Made by a program: the position numbers and the translations under genes
Shown: positions 8,220 through 16,609 of the stretch, one piece after another
How positions within the stretch are numbered: position 1 is the first letter of the stretch
Layout: every line of letters starts with the position of its first letter
Notes under the pieces: model-generated
What the model was told of the DNA's origin: nothing
The model's input: only the letters and a program-made list of their open reading frames with translations
The model's database searches: none
DNA from: Planifilum fulgidum
GTDB lineage: Bacteria > Bacillota > Bacilli > Thermoactinomycetales > DSM-44946
Reading direction: 5' to 3'
Length of the DNA: 64,000 nt
Assembly (NCBI RefSeq): GCF_900113175.1
Contig: NZ_FOOK01000003.1
Location: forward strand, 113,370-177,369

Positions 8220-8751
8220 CGGGGGAGAGACGGGCGTCATCGGGGGGAGGGTTTTGAAGGACGATATCCGGGTGGAAGCCTACGGTACCATCGATGAGGT
8301 GAACGCCTTCATCGGCGAGGCGATCGCCCGGATGGATCCCCGGAAATATGAGGACGTCATCCGGGATTTGACGGAAATTCAGCACGAATTGTTTGATGCC
8401 GGCGCCGATCTCGCCCAGGCGGGGAAAAAGAGGACCTATCGGGTGACAGATGAGAGGGTGAAGCGGCTGGAGCAGTGGATCGACCGGTACGATGCGGAAA
8501 CCCCGGAGATTCGTCACTTCGTGCTGCCCGGCGGAAGCGCCGTCGCGGCTGCCCTTCACGTCGCCCGCGTGCTGACGCGCCGGGCGGAGCGGCGGGTCGT
8601 CACCCTGTGTCGCCAACAGGAGACCAACGAAGCCGTGCGCCGCTATCTCAACCGTCTGTCCGATTTCTTCTTTGTCCTGGCCCGGGTGGCCAACGCGCGG
8701 GAAGGGGTGCCTGATGTCGAATACAAGCGGGGCGGACAGGTGTTTCGTTGA
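8194..8751 (+). CDS. PduO-type ATP:cob(I)alamin adenosyltransferase
   Basis: 185 residues. The N-terminal MRIYTRTGDGGETGVIGG is the PduO ATP-binding signature. Further conserved segments are AYGTIDEVNAFIG and RRYLNRLSDFFFVLAR. The enzyme transfers the adenosyl group of ATP to reduced cobalamin to make coenzyme B12. Its place behind btuFCD couples import with activation. ATG 8194 has GGGAGGCG upstream and lies inside the btuD 3' end, so translational coupling is likely. Confidence 0.93.
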   Translation: MRIYTRTGDGGETGVIGGRVLKDDIRVEAYGTIDEVNAFIGEAIARMDPRKYEDVIRDLTEIQHELFDAGADLAQAGKKRTYRVTDERVKRLEQWIDRYDAETPEIRHFVLPGGSAVAAALHVARVLTRRAERRVVTLCRQQETNEAVRRYLNRLSDFFFVLARVANAREGVPDVEYKRGGQVFR

Positions 8752-8825
8752 TTCCGGCCGAAGGGGTATACTTATGGGGACGGAAAATCGCATCGCGAAC
8801 AACTTCTTCAACGGGAGGATCCGCC

Positions 8826-9200
8826 ATGTCTGCTCCGCTTCTGATGTACTGGTATCCGCGCTGCGGCACCTGCCGCAAGGCCAAGAAATATCTGGAGGAT
8901 CGGGGCGTCCCCTTTGAGGAGCGCCACATCGTGGATCACCCCCCCAGCCGGGAGGAACTGAAGCGTCTCATTCAGAAGAGCGGCCTGCCGGTGCAAAAGT
9001 TCTTCAACACCAGCGGGAAGAAGTACCGGGAGCTGAACCTGAAGGAAAAGTTGAAAACGATGAGCGAGGAGGAGATGCTGGACCTGCTCTCTTCCGACGG
9101 CATGCTGATCAAAAGGCCCATCGTCACCGACGGGGAGCGGGTCACCGTCGGTTTCCGGGAGGATCAGTTCGAGGAGGTCTGGGTGCGGGGGAATGCGTGA
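8826..9200 (+). CDS. ArsC/Spx-family thioredoxin-fold protein (YusI-like)
   Basis: 124 residues. A CxxC pair (YPRCGTCRK, Cys13 and Cys16) at the N-terminus and the ArsC-family block KFFNTSGKKYRELNLKEK identify the YffB/YusI branch of the arsenate-reductase-like family. Members are soluble; some act as thiol oxidoreductases and others, such as Spx and MgsR, as regulators. Genuine arsenate reduction is not shown by sequence. In Bacillus the yusI gene lies next to gcvH, and here gcvH is 3.1 kb downstream. Confidence 0.85.
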   Translation: MSAPLLMYWYPRCGTCRKAKKYLEDRGVPFEERHIVDHPPSREELKRLIQKSGLPVQKFFNTSGKKYRELNLKEKLKTMSEEEMLDLLSSDGMLIKRPIVTDGERVTVGFREDQFEEVWVRGNA

Positions 9201-9233
9201 CAGCCCGGCACGGGTTTGGTGCCATTTCCGGTC

Positions 9234-9270
9234 AAAAGCCGTCAACCCTTGTGGTTGACGGCTTTTCCGC
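9234..9270 (+). terminator. Rho-independent terminator
   Basis: AAAAGCCGTCAACC and GGTTGACGGCTTTT form a perfect 14-bp stem with a 5-base loop, followed by CCGCTTTTT. Confidence 0.85.
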
Positions 9271-9342
9271 TTTTTGCGGCCCTTCCGGTTTTCCCTCCCC
9301 TTTTTGCGCAGACTAGGAGGAAAAAGAAGGGGAGATGATGAA

Positions 9343-10971
9343 ATGGCCGCGATGATGACGGGGACCCGGACGAAAACGGCGGCCCGGCATCTCGTGGAAC
9401 AGCTGGCCGCCTGGGGCTGCCGGACGGTGTACGGGGTGGCCGGGGATGAGAACCTTTATTTGCTGGACGCCTTGGCAGGGCAGGATGCGATCCAGTATGT
9501 CGCCTGCCGGCTGGAGACGACGGCGGCCCTGATGGCCTCGGCGGAGGCGAAGCTGACCGGACGGCTGACCGCCTGCACGGCCGGGGCGGGGCCCGGTGCC
9601 GCCCTGCTGACGGCGGGGCTGGGGGATGCGGCGCTGGATCGGGCGCCGGTTCTGGCGATCACCGGACAGGTGGAACGGAAAAAGATCGGGACCGGTGCGA
9701 AGCAGGCGGTGGATCAGCAGTTCCTCCTTCAGCCCTTCGCCCGTTACACCGCGACGACCGCCGATCCCGGGGCGCTGCCGATGCAGCTCAACCGGGCGAT
9801 GCGCACGGCGCTGGAGGAGGGAGGCGTCGCCCATCTGTCCGTTCCCAAGGATGTGTGGACGCAGCAGGTGGATTCCCCGATCTTTCCTCCGCCGCCGAAG
9901 CGCAAACCGCCTCGTCCGGCCGGGGAGGAAATGGAAAGGGCGGTCCGGGCGATGGAAGGGGCGAAGCGGCCGATCATCCTGGCGGGACGGGGAACGGAGG
10001 AATCCCGGGAGGCGCTTTTGGCGTTGGCGGAGCGGCTTACGGCGCCCATCACGGTGACGATGCCGGCCCGCCCGGTCGTCCCCGCGGATCACCCCCTGTT
10101 TCTGGGAGGACTGGGCCAGGCGGGAAGCGGGATTTCCTCCGAGCTGCTCCGGGAGTCGGATCTCTGTTTGGTTCTGGGCGCCACCTGGTGGCCGGAGGAT
10201 TTTGTTCCGAAGGAGATCCCCGTGGTCCAGGCGGATATTTCCCCCGGACAGATCGGGCTGCACGCGCCGGTGGTCGCGGGCATCGTGGGTGAGATGGACG
10301 AGGTGCTGAAGGAATGGCTGGAGCGCCTCCGCCCCCAGGACCGGTCCGAATGGAAAAGACGCATCGAAGGAGCCCGGATTAGGTGGAAGGAGCAGATCGA
10401 AAGGGAAGCCCGTCAACGCGCTGTTCCCCTCGCTCCGCAGCAAGTGATCGCCGCTTTGGCAAAAGTGGTGGATGACGATGCCGTGATCGCGCTGGACACG
10501 GGGGACCACACCCTGTGGTTCAACCGGATTTTCCAGCCCAAAAATCAGGAGATCCTTCTGTCGGGCCGGTGGCGGACCCTGGGATTTGCGCTGCCGGCGG
10601 CGATGGCGGCCAAACGGGTGTACGACGGCCGTCAGGTGGTGGCGCTGGCGGGGGACGGCGGATTTGCCACCACGATGGCCGATCTGATCACCGCCGTCCG
10701 GTACGGCTGGCCGATCGCCGTCATCGTGATGAACAACGGATCCTTTGCCATGGAGAAAAACCGGATGGAGGCCGCCGGGCTTGACGCGTCACCCGCCGGG
10801 CTGGTCAATCCCGACTTTGCCGCCTTGGCGGAGGCCTTCGGCGGCGAGGGCCATTTTGTCGAAGAGGCGGACCAGCTGGAGGAGGTCCTCCGGCGGGCGC
10901 TTTCCTCCCGCCGGCTTTCCATCGTCGAAGTTCGCATCGGTTCGCCCCGGGTGCCCCACACCCGGCTTTAG
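9343..10971 (+). CDS. Thiamine-pyrophosphate-dependent enzyme, pyruvate oxidase/acetolactate synthase-like
   Basis: 542 residues with the three POX-family domains. The N-terminal Pyr domain has VYGVAGDENLYLLDAL and the catalytic Glu (CRLETTAALMA). The central domain is Rossmann-like (PIILAGRGTEE). The C-terminal PP domain has GDGGFATTMADL...VIVMNNGS binding Mg-TPP. It resembles Bacillus YdaP, a pyruvate oxidase-like flavoenzyme, more than the biosynthetic acetolactate synthase, since no small subunit or ilv gene is nearby. ATG 9343 was chosen because it has AGAAGGGGA upstream; an earlier in-frame start lacks one. Confidence 0.82.
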   Translation: MAAMMTGTRTKTAARHLVEQLAAWGCRTVYGVAGDENLYLLDALAGQDAIQYVACRLETTAALMASAEAKLTGRLTACTAGAGPGAALLTAGLGDAALDRAPVLAITGQVERKKIGTGAKQAVDQQFLLQPFARYTATTADPGALPMQLNRAMRTALEEGGVAHLSVPKDVWTQQVDSPIFPPPPKRKPPRPAGEEMERAVRAMEGAKRPIILAGRGTEESREALLALAERLTAPITVTMPARPVVPADHPLFLGGLGQAGSGISSELLRESDLCLVLGATWWPEDFVPKEIPVVQADISPGQIGLHAPVVAGIVGEMDEVLKEWLERLRPQDRSEWKRRIEGARIRWKEQIEREARQRAVPLAPQQVIAALAKVVDDDAVIALDTGDHTLWFNRIFQPKNQEILLSGRWRTLGFALPAAMAAKRVYDGRQVVALAGDGGFATTMADLITAVRYGWPIAVIVMNNGSFAMEKNRMEAAGLDASPAGLVNPDFAALAEAFGGEGHFVEEADQLEEVLRRALSSRRLSIVEVRIGSPRVPHTRL

Positions 10972-11003
10972 GAAATTTGATGAAATATATACGAATTATT
11001 CCG

Positions 11004-11018
11004 TTGTAATTGTTACAA
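11004..11018 (+). promoter_or_regulatory. PerR-like box upstream of the peroxiredoxin gene
   Basis: TTGTAATTGTTACAA is a 6-3-6 palindrome matching 12 of 14 defined positions of the Bacillus Per box TTATAATNATTATAA. It lies 176 bases before the peroxiredoxin start. A second box precedes the Mn catalase gene. Binding is inferred. Confidence 0.55.
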
Positions 11019-11193
11019 TTTAGTAGTAAATCCCATATGAAATTGACTCCAAACAGGCTTAATGCTAACCTTAAGATTGGCCCATGGCATCCGTGACTAC
11101 CGGCCCGGAAAGATGGGCATAGTAAAAAATGGATATGCCTTGGGTGAAAGATGGAATGTTTTTTCAAACCATATCAGTAGGAGGGAAACCATC

Positions 11194-11757
11194 GTGGCAA
11201 CCGTGACGGAAGCCCCCAAAACCCTGCGTCTCGTTGGATTGCCTGCTCCCGATTTTGAAATGGAGAGCACCAAAAACCTGGAAACTCTCGATGAAAAAGT
11301 GAGGCTGTCCGATTATCGGGGCAAGTGGCTGGTGCTCTTCTTCTACCCGCTGGATTTCACCTTCGTCTGCCCGACGGAGATCACGGCTCTGAGCGATCGG
11401 TACGAGGAATTCGAAGACCTCAACGCGGACATCCTGGGGGTCAGCACCGACAGCAAATACTCCCACCGGGCCTGGATCAACACTCCGCGGGAGGAGAACG
11501 GACTGGGTCCCATCAAATTCCCGCTGGCTTCGGATATCACCCACAAGGTGAGCCGCGACTACGGCGTCCTGGTGGAAGATCAGGGTATTGCCCTGCGCGG
11601 TCTGTTTATCATCGATCCGGAGGGGATCGTCCGCTATCAAGTGGTCCATGACGAAAACATCGGCCGCAGCGTGGATGAGACCCTGCGCGTCCTGCAGGCA
11701 TTGCAAACGGGAGGTCTCTGCCCCTCCGATTGGAAGCCGGGTCAAAAAACCCTCTAA
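11194..11757 (+). CDS. Typical 2-Cys peroxiredoxin (AhpC/Prx1 family)
   Basis: 187 residues. The peroxidatic Cys59 lies in DFTFVCPTE and the resolving Cys176 in GGLCPSDW. The enzyme reduces hydrogen peroxide and organic peroxides in the cytoplasm. The start is set at GTG 11194, which has GTAGGAGGG upstream; the longer in-frame ATG at 11062 adds non-conserved sequence. No ahpF-like reductase is adjacent, so the electron donor is probably thioredoxin. A PerR-like box upstream suggests peroxide induction. Confidence 0.92.
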   Translation: MATVTEAPKTLRLVGLPAPDFEMESTKNLETLDEKVRLSDYRGKWLVLFFYPLDFTFVCPTEITALSDRYEEFEDLNADILGVSTDSKYSHRAWINTPREENGLGPIKFPLASDITHKVSRDYGVLVEDQGIALRGLFIIDPEGIVRYQVVHDENIGRSVDETLRVLQALQTGGLCPSDWKPGQKTL

Positions 11758-11792
11758 ACGCGAGCCATCGGATCGACGGAGCCCGGGGCCGG

Positions 11793-11826
11793 GGCACCGC
11801 CGTCTGGGCGGTGCCGTCCGGCCTTT
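11793..11826 (+). terminator. Hairpin between peroxiredoxin and redoxin genes
   Basis: GGCACCGCC / GGCGGTGCC stem, then GTCCGGCCTTTT. The T-run is offset, so partial read-through into the redoxin gene is possible. Confidence 0.5.
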
Positions 11827-11867
11827 TGAAAAAGAAGTGTCCATCATGACGAGAGGAGGTTTTTTCC

Positions 11868-12320
11868 ATGCCGATGCGCCTGCGCACGGAAATGCCGGAG
11901 CTGACCGGCGTGACCGAATGGGTCAACGGTGAGGTTTCCAAGGCGGACCTCAAGGGGAAACCGGTGTTGGTCCATTTCTGGTCCATCAGTTGCGGCCTGT
12001 GCAAGAAAAGTCTTCCCGATGTGAACGCGTTGCGGGAAAAGTATAAGGAACACGATCTTCAGGTGATCGGTGTGCACATGCCCCGCTCGGAAAAGGATAC
12101 GGAGATCGGTCCCGTGAAGGAGACGATCGAAAAATACGAACTGAAGCATCCCCAGGCGATTGACAACGAACACAATGTGGTGGATGCCTTCGAAAACGAA
12201 TTTGTCCCTTCCTTCTATCTGTTTGACCGCGATGGACTGCTTCGCCACCGTTCCGCAGGCGAAAAAGCCCTGAGCCTGTTGCAGAAGCCCCTTGAGAAAG
12301 TGTTGGGAATCAAAGAATGA
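11868..12320 (+). CDS. TlpA/redoxin-like thiol-disulfide protein
   Basis: 150 residues with a thioredoxin fold. FWSISCGLCKKSLPDVN carries the CxxC pair (Cys42, Cys45), and the cis-Pro lies in FVPSFYLF. No signal peptide is present, so it is likely cytoplasmic. ATG 11868 follows GAGAGGAGG. It sits between the peroxiredoxin and gcvH genes, 18 bases before gcvH, so the two may be co-transcribed. Role inferred as thiol reduction or peroxide defence. Confidence 0.82.
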   Translation: MPMRLRTEMPELTGVTEWVNGEVSKADLKGKPVLVHFWSISCGLCKKSLPDVNALREKYKEHDLQVIGVHMPRSEKDTEIGPVKETIEKYELKHPQAIDNEHNVVDAFENEFVPSFYLFDRDGLLRHRSAGEKALSLLQKPLEKVLGIKE

Positions 12321-12338
12321 TGCGGAGGGATTAGGTCG

Positions 12339-12725
12339 ATGAATCTGCCCAGCGAGCTCAAGTACAGCGAAGAGCACGAATGGCTGAAGGTTGAGGGTGA
12401 GGGCCGCGCGCGGATCGGCATCACCGATTTTGCCCAGTCGGAATTGGGGGACATCGTGTTTGTGGAACTCCCGGAAGTGGGCGACGAGGTGACGGCGGGC
12501 GAGCCCTTCGGCAGCGTTGAGTCGGTGAAAACCGTCTCCGAGCTGTATGCCCCTGTCAGCGGAAAAGTGGTGGAAGTCAACGAAGCCTTGGCCGACTCTC
12601 CGGAAAATGTCAACACCTCTCCGTACGGGGACGGGTGGATGATCGTGGTGGAAATGTCCGATCCCTCGCAGGTGGATCAGCTGCTGACGGCGGAACAATA
12701 CAAGGAAACTATTTCCGAAGATTAA
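12339..12725 (+). CDS. gcvH: Glycine cleavage system H protein
   Basis: 128 residues, the usual length. The lipoyl attachment site lies in [12 protein letters not shown] at Lys64, flanked by the conserved [12 protein letters not shown] and the N-terminal HEWL. GcvH carries the aminomethyl group between the P, T and L proteins and also serves as a lipoyl relay in Bacillus-type lipoate metabolism. No gcvP or gcvT gene is nearby, which suits the relay role. Confidence 0.95.
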   Translation: MNLPSELKYSEEHEWLKVEGEGRARIGITDFAQSELGDIVFVELPEVGDEVTAGEPFGSVESVKTVSELYAPVSGKVVEVNEALADSPENVNTSPYGDGWMIVVEMSDPSQVDQLLTAEQYKETISED

Positions 12726-12837
12726 ACTTTCCGACAATGGGGCATATATATGTATAGGAAACCTTTCGGAACAACCGGCCCGCGGTTCGACGGGCCGGCT
12801 TCCGCCATCGGCGCCGTCGCACAAAGGGGGTGGACGG

Positions 12838-13074
12838 ATGGACGGAAATACTTACCGGATCAATATCACGCGAAAAGTGGTTGGGAGGTTCAGGGACGGA
12901 GACATCGTCCTTTATTACCATAAACAGCCGATCGGGAGGATCGCTCTGTCCGAGGGTGGCGGCATCGAGATGGCCGAGGGCTACGAAATGGACAATCATC
13001 ACATCTATGTGCTGGGTCGGTACGATGACCACAAGGATCAATACACCCAAAGCTGCGATATGGGATGGTGTTGA
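12838..13074 (+). CDS. Small protein, probable DUF2553 (YusG-like), 78 aa
   Basis: 78 residues, soluble, ending in SCDMGWC. The opening YRINITRKVVGRFRDGDIVLYY with GRIAL resembles the DUF2553/YusG family as I recall it, and yusG, yusH (gcvH) and yusI are neighbours in Bacillus, which matches the local order here. The assignment is therefore partly contextual. AAAGGGGGTGG precedes ATG 12838. Function unknown. Confidence 0.6.
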   Translation: MDGNTYRINITRKVVGRFRDGDIVLYYHKQPIGRIALSEGGGIEMAEGYEMDNHHIYVLGRYDDHKDQYTQSCDMGWC

Positions 13075-13285
13075 CATGGTTCGGAGAGCATAGCGCAAGC
13101 TATGCTCAAGTTTTTTCAGGGACATGAAAGGGCGGGACATGCAGGGAAAATCCCTTTCGGCGCATGGGAAGCCGAGCTTTTTTTGTTTTCAGGTTTTTTC
13201 AAGCGGCCGGTGTGGTATCATGGTATCAAGACGGAAAATTTCCTGGAGACAGATAAGGGAACGGGTGGAAGGAGGAGGGGGAAAC

Positions 13286-13708
13286 ATGAGCTTTTGCTGT
13301 GGGGCGACGATGATCGGCACGGTGGGAACCCTGCGCCAGGGATCGACATTGGTCCATAACGTCCCCCTGTACTACTGTCCGGTTTGTCACCAGGTGGAAG
13401 TGCACCCGACCGTGAAGGACGAATTCGAGCTGCTGGTGGAATATGCCCAGGAGGATAATGCCCGCGAAGTCAATTTGAAGGATTACATCGATGAGGAAAT
13501 GGTCGCCGAGTGGAAAGAGAATTGCACCAGCTTCCAGGATGACAATCCGGAGGAAGTCCTTCGCGAACAGATCGATATGGCTTTGGACCTCTTGGGCGTG
13601 GCCAAGCAGTTGAAGGACGACCAGTGGGTGTCCGACCTGAAACGGCGTCTCCAGGTTTTGAGTTCCAGGCTGACCAAGCTGAAAAAGAAACAGGCCGAAA
13701 ACAACTGA
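13286..13708 (+). CDS. YgiT-type zinc-finger protein
   Basis: 140 residues. The N-terminus holds a four-Cys zinc finger (FCCGATM ... YYCPVCHQVE), as in MqsA/YgiT-type domains. The rest is a charged helical region ending in a Lys-rich tail. No HTH and no toxin partner are visible, so a toxin-antitoxin role is not supported. ATG 13286 follows GGAAGGAGGAGGGG. Confidence 0.7.
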   Translation: MSFCCGATMIGTVGTLRQGSTLVHNVPLYYCPVCHQVEVHPTVKDEFELLVEYAQEDNAREVNLKDYIDEEMVAEWKENCTSFQDDNPEEVLREQIDMALDLLGVAKQLKDDQWVSDLKRRLQVLSSRLTKLKKKQAENN

Positions 13709-13720
13709 TGGGTTTCGCAC

Positions 13721-13759
13721 AAAAAGGAGCGGCTCCCGTCCGGGAGGTGTCTCCTTTTT
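13721..13759 (+). terminator. Rho-independent terminator
   Basis: AAAAAGGAG...CTCCC / GGGAG...CTCCTTTTT, a nested stem ending in a T-run, just after the zinc-finger gene. Confidence 0.8.
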
Positions 13760-14440
13760 CGATTTCGGCATCATGCTGCGGTGATTTTCTGAGTGGAGCC
13801 TGGCGCGATCATCGTCGGCCCCCTTCGCGGCGGCATTTCCTCCCTTTTTGTCGGGAAGCGATGGATCATCCAGGCGCTGCTTTGTTTTGCTTTTTTGCAT
13901 TGGTGTTATTTGAAAAATATTTCACCAAAGGGATTGCGTCGGAGTTTTTGGGGAATCGTCTGTTGGCGTCGGCTCATGTATTCGCCGCCGCGGTGTCTCC
14001 CCTGATGGCCCGGGCAGTCCGGCAGAGGGAAATTTTCCGGCAAACCCGTTCCGGTTTCATCCGGGGAGGCGTCTTTTCGATCCTGGATTTGCATCGCCGC
14101 CACATCGCATTTTTCGGCCGTCTTCCGCGGATGGAAACTTTTCGACAAAACCCGGAATTCTGGGTCGGTCTGTTTTTCGTCAGGGGGGAAGGCTTCGGAT
14201 TCTTCCATATGTTTTGGGTTTTGCGTTTTTCATCGCGGCGCCAAGGAAAAATCGTGACAATGAAGGGAAATTTCAGCTTGTGAACGCTGGAGCCGGTGGC
14301 GGGGCCGATGTTGTGCGCCGGCGCACCGACCCGCCTGTCCCGATTTTGTTTTCCATGGTTTGCTTTGCGGAGTTTTTAATTGGGTTGTCGATTTTGAAAA
14401 AGCCGAGGCATCGTTTTTGCGGACAAGCTTTCATTTTCAG
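13760..14440. other. Intergenic region, no gene recognised
   Basis: About 680 bases. Several short frames are open on both strands, but none has a ribosome binding site or recognisable domain. It may be decayed DNA. Confidence 0.5.
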
Positions 14441-14454
14441 GGGTGGTGAAGAGA

Positions 14455-15378
14455 TTGCGCGTTCTGATCGTCGGAGCCGGCGGAGTCGGCGGTTATTTCG
14501 GAGGCAGACTCGTCGAAAAGGGGGCCGATGTCACTTTCCTGGTACGACAGCGGAGGAAGGAGCAGCTGAGGGAAAAGGGCCTGGTGATCCACAGCGTTCA
14601 CGGGGACTTTTCCTCCCCCGTTCAGGCGATTACCGCCGGGGAGAAGGCGGCTCCCTTCGATCTGATCATCCTGTCGGTGAAGGCTTATCACCTGGAAGAC
14701 GCGATCCGGGACATCCGCCCTTACGTGGGGGATTCCACGGCGATTTTGCCGCTGCTGAATGGCATGTCCCACATGGAGCGGCTGGAAGAGGCTTTCGGCC
14801 GCGAAAAGATCCTGGGGGGGCTCTGTCAGATCGAGACCACCCTGAACGAGCGGGGAGAGGTGGAGCAATACAGTTCCTTCCACAATATCGTTTTCGGGGA
14901 ATTGGACGGGTCGATTTCGGACCGGGTGAAGCGGATTGAAAAGCTCTTCTCCGGCGCGCGGATGACGGCCCAAGCGAGCAGGGAAATCCGGGTCGAGATG
15001 TGGCACAAATACGTGTTTATCGCCGCCTTCAGCGGCATGACCTCCATGATGAGGAGCAGCATCGGCCCCATCATGGAAGCGCCCTGGGGCCGGGAGACGT
15101 ATCGGCGCCTGGCGGAGGAGATCGCCGCGGTGGCCCGCTTCCACGAGCCTTCGCTGACGCCGGAAATCGGCGAGAAGGCCTTTGCCATCGCGGCGGCGTT
15201 GGAGGCGCCGATGAAATCCTCCATGTTGAGGGATGTGGAAAGGGGGGGACCGACGGAGACGGATCACCTCCACGGCTGGCTGATCCAAACGGCCCCGGAA
15301 GATTTGGACCTTCCTCTTCTGAAGGCGGTCTACGCCTCCATCAAGGCGTATGAGGCGGGAAGAGAACAAAAGGGATGA
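14455..15378 (+). CDS. Ketopantoate reductase-family oxidoreductase (PanE/ApbA)
   Basis: About 307 residues. The start RVLIVGAGGVGGYFGGRL is the NADP-binding Rossmann motif of 2-dehydropantoate 2-reductases. LSVKAYHLEDA carries the conserved Lys, LLNGMSHME the conserved Asn, and the C-terminal ApbA_C domain includes KSSMLRDVERGGPTE. It reduces 2-dehydropantoate to pantoate in CoA synthesis, or a related 2-keto acid, since paralogs are common. I prefer TTG 14455, with GGGTGGTGA upstream; GTG 14443 is in frame but overlaps that site. Confidence 0.87.
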   Translation: MRVLIVGAGGVGGYFGGRLVEKGADVTFLVRQRRKEQLREKGLVIHSVHGDFSSPVQAITAGEKAAPFDLIILSVKAYHLEDAIRDIRPYVGDSTAILPLLNGMSHMERLEEAFGREKILGGLCQIETTLNERGEVEQYSSFHNIVFGELDGSISDRVKRIEKLFSGARMTAQASREIRVEMWHKYVFIAAFSGMTSMMRSSIGPIMEAPWGRETYRRLAEEIAAVARFHEPSLTPEIGEKAFAIAAALEAPMKSSMLRDVERGGPTETDHLHGWLIQTAPEDLDLPLLKAVYASIKAYEAGREQKG

Positions 15379-15601
15379 AGGGAAAGAGGTGCTCCCGAAC
15401 CGATCCGGCGGGACTTGTGGCGACATGGAAATTGGTGAAGAAAAACATGTCCCGGGAAGAGGAGGGGTTCGTGAGGACGGGTCAAAACGGGGGGCGAGCT
15501 GCGTCCCGGAAATCGGAGAGAGCTTGACCGATTTATAAGGAACTCGGTCCGTGATCCGAATCCTGATGCATTCCCCATCCGGGGCTGTAAGGAGAACAGC
15601 G

Positions 15602-15636
15602 AAGGAGATGTTCTGCAGCAGAACATCTCCTTTTTG
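15602..15636 (+). terminator. Strong rho-independent terminator
   Basis: AAGGAGATGTTCTG / CAGAACATCTCCTT form a 14-bp stem with a 3-base loop, followed by TTT. It lies 224 bases beyond the reductase stop. Confidence 0.85.
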
Positions 15637-16435
15637 TTCCCGTTTGTTGGCGGGCCTCGATGTGCGGACTTCCGTCGGGTCCGCGGATTCATATGGGCCG
15701 GCGCCGCCGGGGCGGGCGGCTTCCCGGATGCGGCCGGTTTTTCGCGGGAAATGGCAGTCGCCCATCGCGTAACCGGATGATTACTTCCGCTCCTCTACAG
15801 TTTCAGCCCGGAGCCTCCCGGCCAACTGGGGAACGGGAGACAAGGGGGCCTGCATTTTTATCCCGGCGATCGCGGCCCTCTGTTTGTCCGCGCATCCCGC
15901 CGTCGAGGCGGTTTCAGGAGCACATCCCGGGTCGAACGCCGTTTTCTAGGACCTGCATGCCCGGTTGCCGCGCGCGGCTTGTACGGCATGTGCTTCTCAT
16001 CGGTCACGGGCATTTCCAAAGGATCGGACGGTCCCGCCTTCCGCCAACGAAGGTCGCATTTCCATGGACCCGATCCTTTCGCCGTTTCGGATGACGGAAA
16101 TCCTTTCTCCGGGGAGGATCGGACGGTCGTATTTTGCCCGCTTCCCCTGCCGGTCCGCAAAGCCGCGCGAAACTTCCGGGAGCTGTAAAAACACCGCTCC
16201 ATGACTTCCGCCTTGTCTGTCCGGAAGCGGCAGCGAAACAGCGGCAAGGGCTTTCTTCCCGGATTTCCTCTCCTTTTGCCTCCGACAAGGAGGACGGCGT
16301 CCGGTGCCCGGCCGATGCGACGCCGAAAGGAGAGGGCCTGTGTCCCGAAAAGCCCTTCGCGTTTTCCCCATTCGCGCCGGCGGACCGAACGAGACCTTCC
16401 GCGGGAAGGAAGACATTTCCTTCAAGAACTGAACA
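15637..16435. other. Intergenic region, no gene recognised
   Basis: About 800 bases of G+C-rich DNA. The open frames on both strands lack binding sites and domains. No tRNA-like fold was found. Confidence 0.5.
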
Positions 16436-16450
16436 TGATAATCATTATAA
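16436..16450 (+). promoter_or_regulatory. PerR/Fur-type box upstream of the Mn catalase gene
   Basis: TGATAATCATTATAA matches the Per box TTATAATNATTATAA at all but one defined position, and a Fur 7-1-7 box (TGATAATNATTATCA) equally well. The catalase target favours PerR. It sits just upstream of the promoter at 16458. Confidence 0.65.
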
Positions 16451-16457
16451 AATAGTA

Positions 16458-16487
16458 TTGACTATCATCTGATACTCATGTTAAACT
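16458..16487 (+). promoter_or_regulatory. Probable SigA promoter of the Mn catalase gene
   Basis: TTGACT at 16458-16463, an 18-base spacer and TAAACT at 16482-16487. It leaves a 5' leader of roughly 115 bases before the ATG. Confidence 0.5.
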
Positions 16488-16609
16488 CGGTATTGCAGGG
16501 GTTGTCCAAAAGGATCCGCCGGGTGGAAAAGCGCTTTTCCTCAACATCCCTGCGAGGTTGAGAGTCTGTTCCATCGCATACCCACGATTCAGCAGGAGGG
16601 GATTTTGTC

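Noticed and set aside
13286..13708. Antitoxin of an MqsRA-like system
   Set aside because: A YgiT-type zinc finger is present, but there is no HTH and no small toxin gene next to it.
13793..14005. 70-residue hydrophobic ORF
   Set aside because: Hydrophobic stretch without a binding site or family; looks like chance.
15379..15600. Possible T-box or other riboswitch upstream of the 15602 terminator
   Set aside because: No T-box sequence, specifier loop or other known core could be found.
16436..16450. Fur (iron) box reading of the catalase operator
   Set aside because: Fits Fur as well as PerR by sequence, but the target and the second Per-like box favour PerR; kept as an alternative only.
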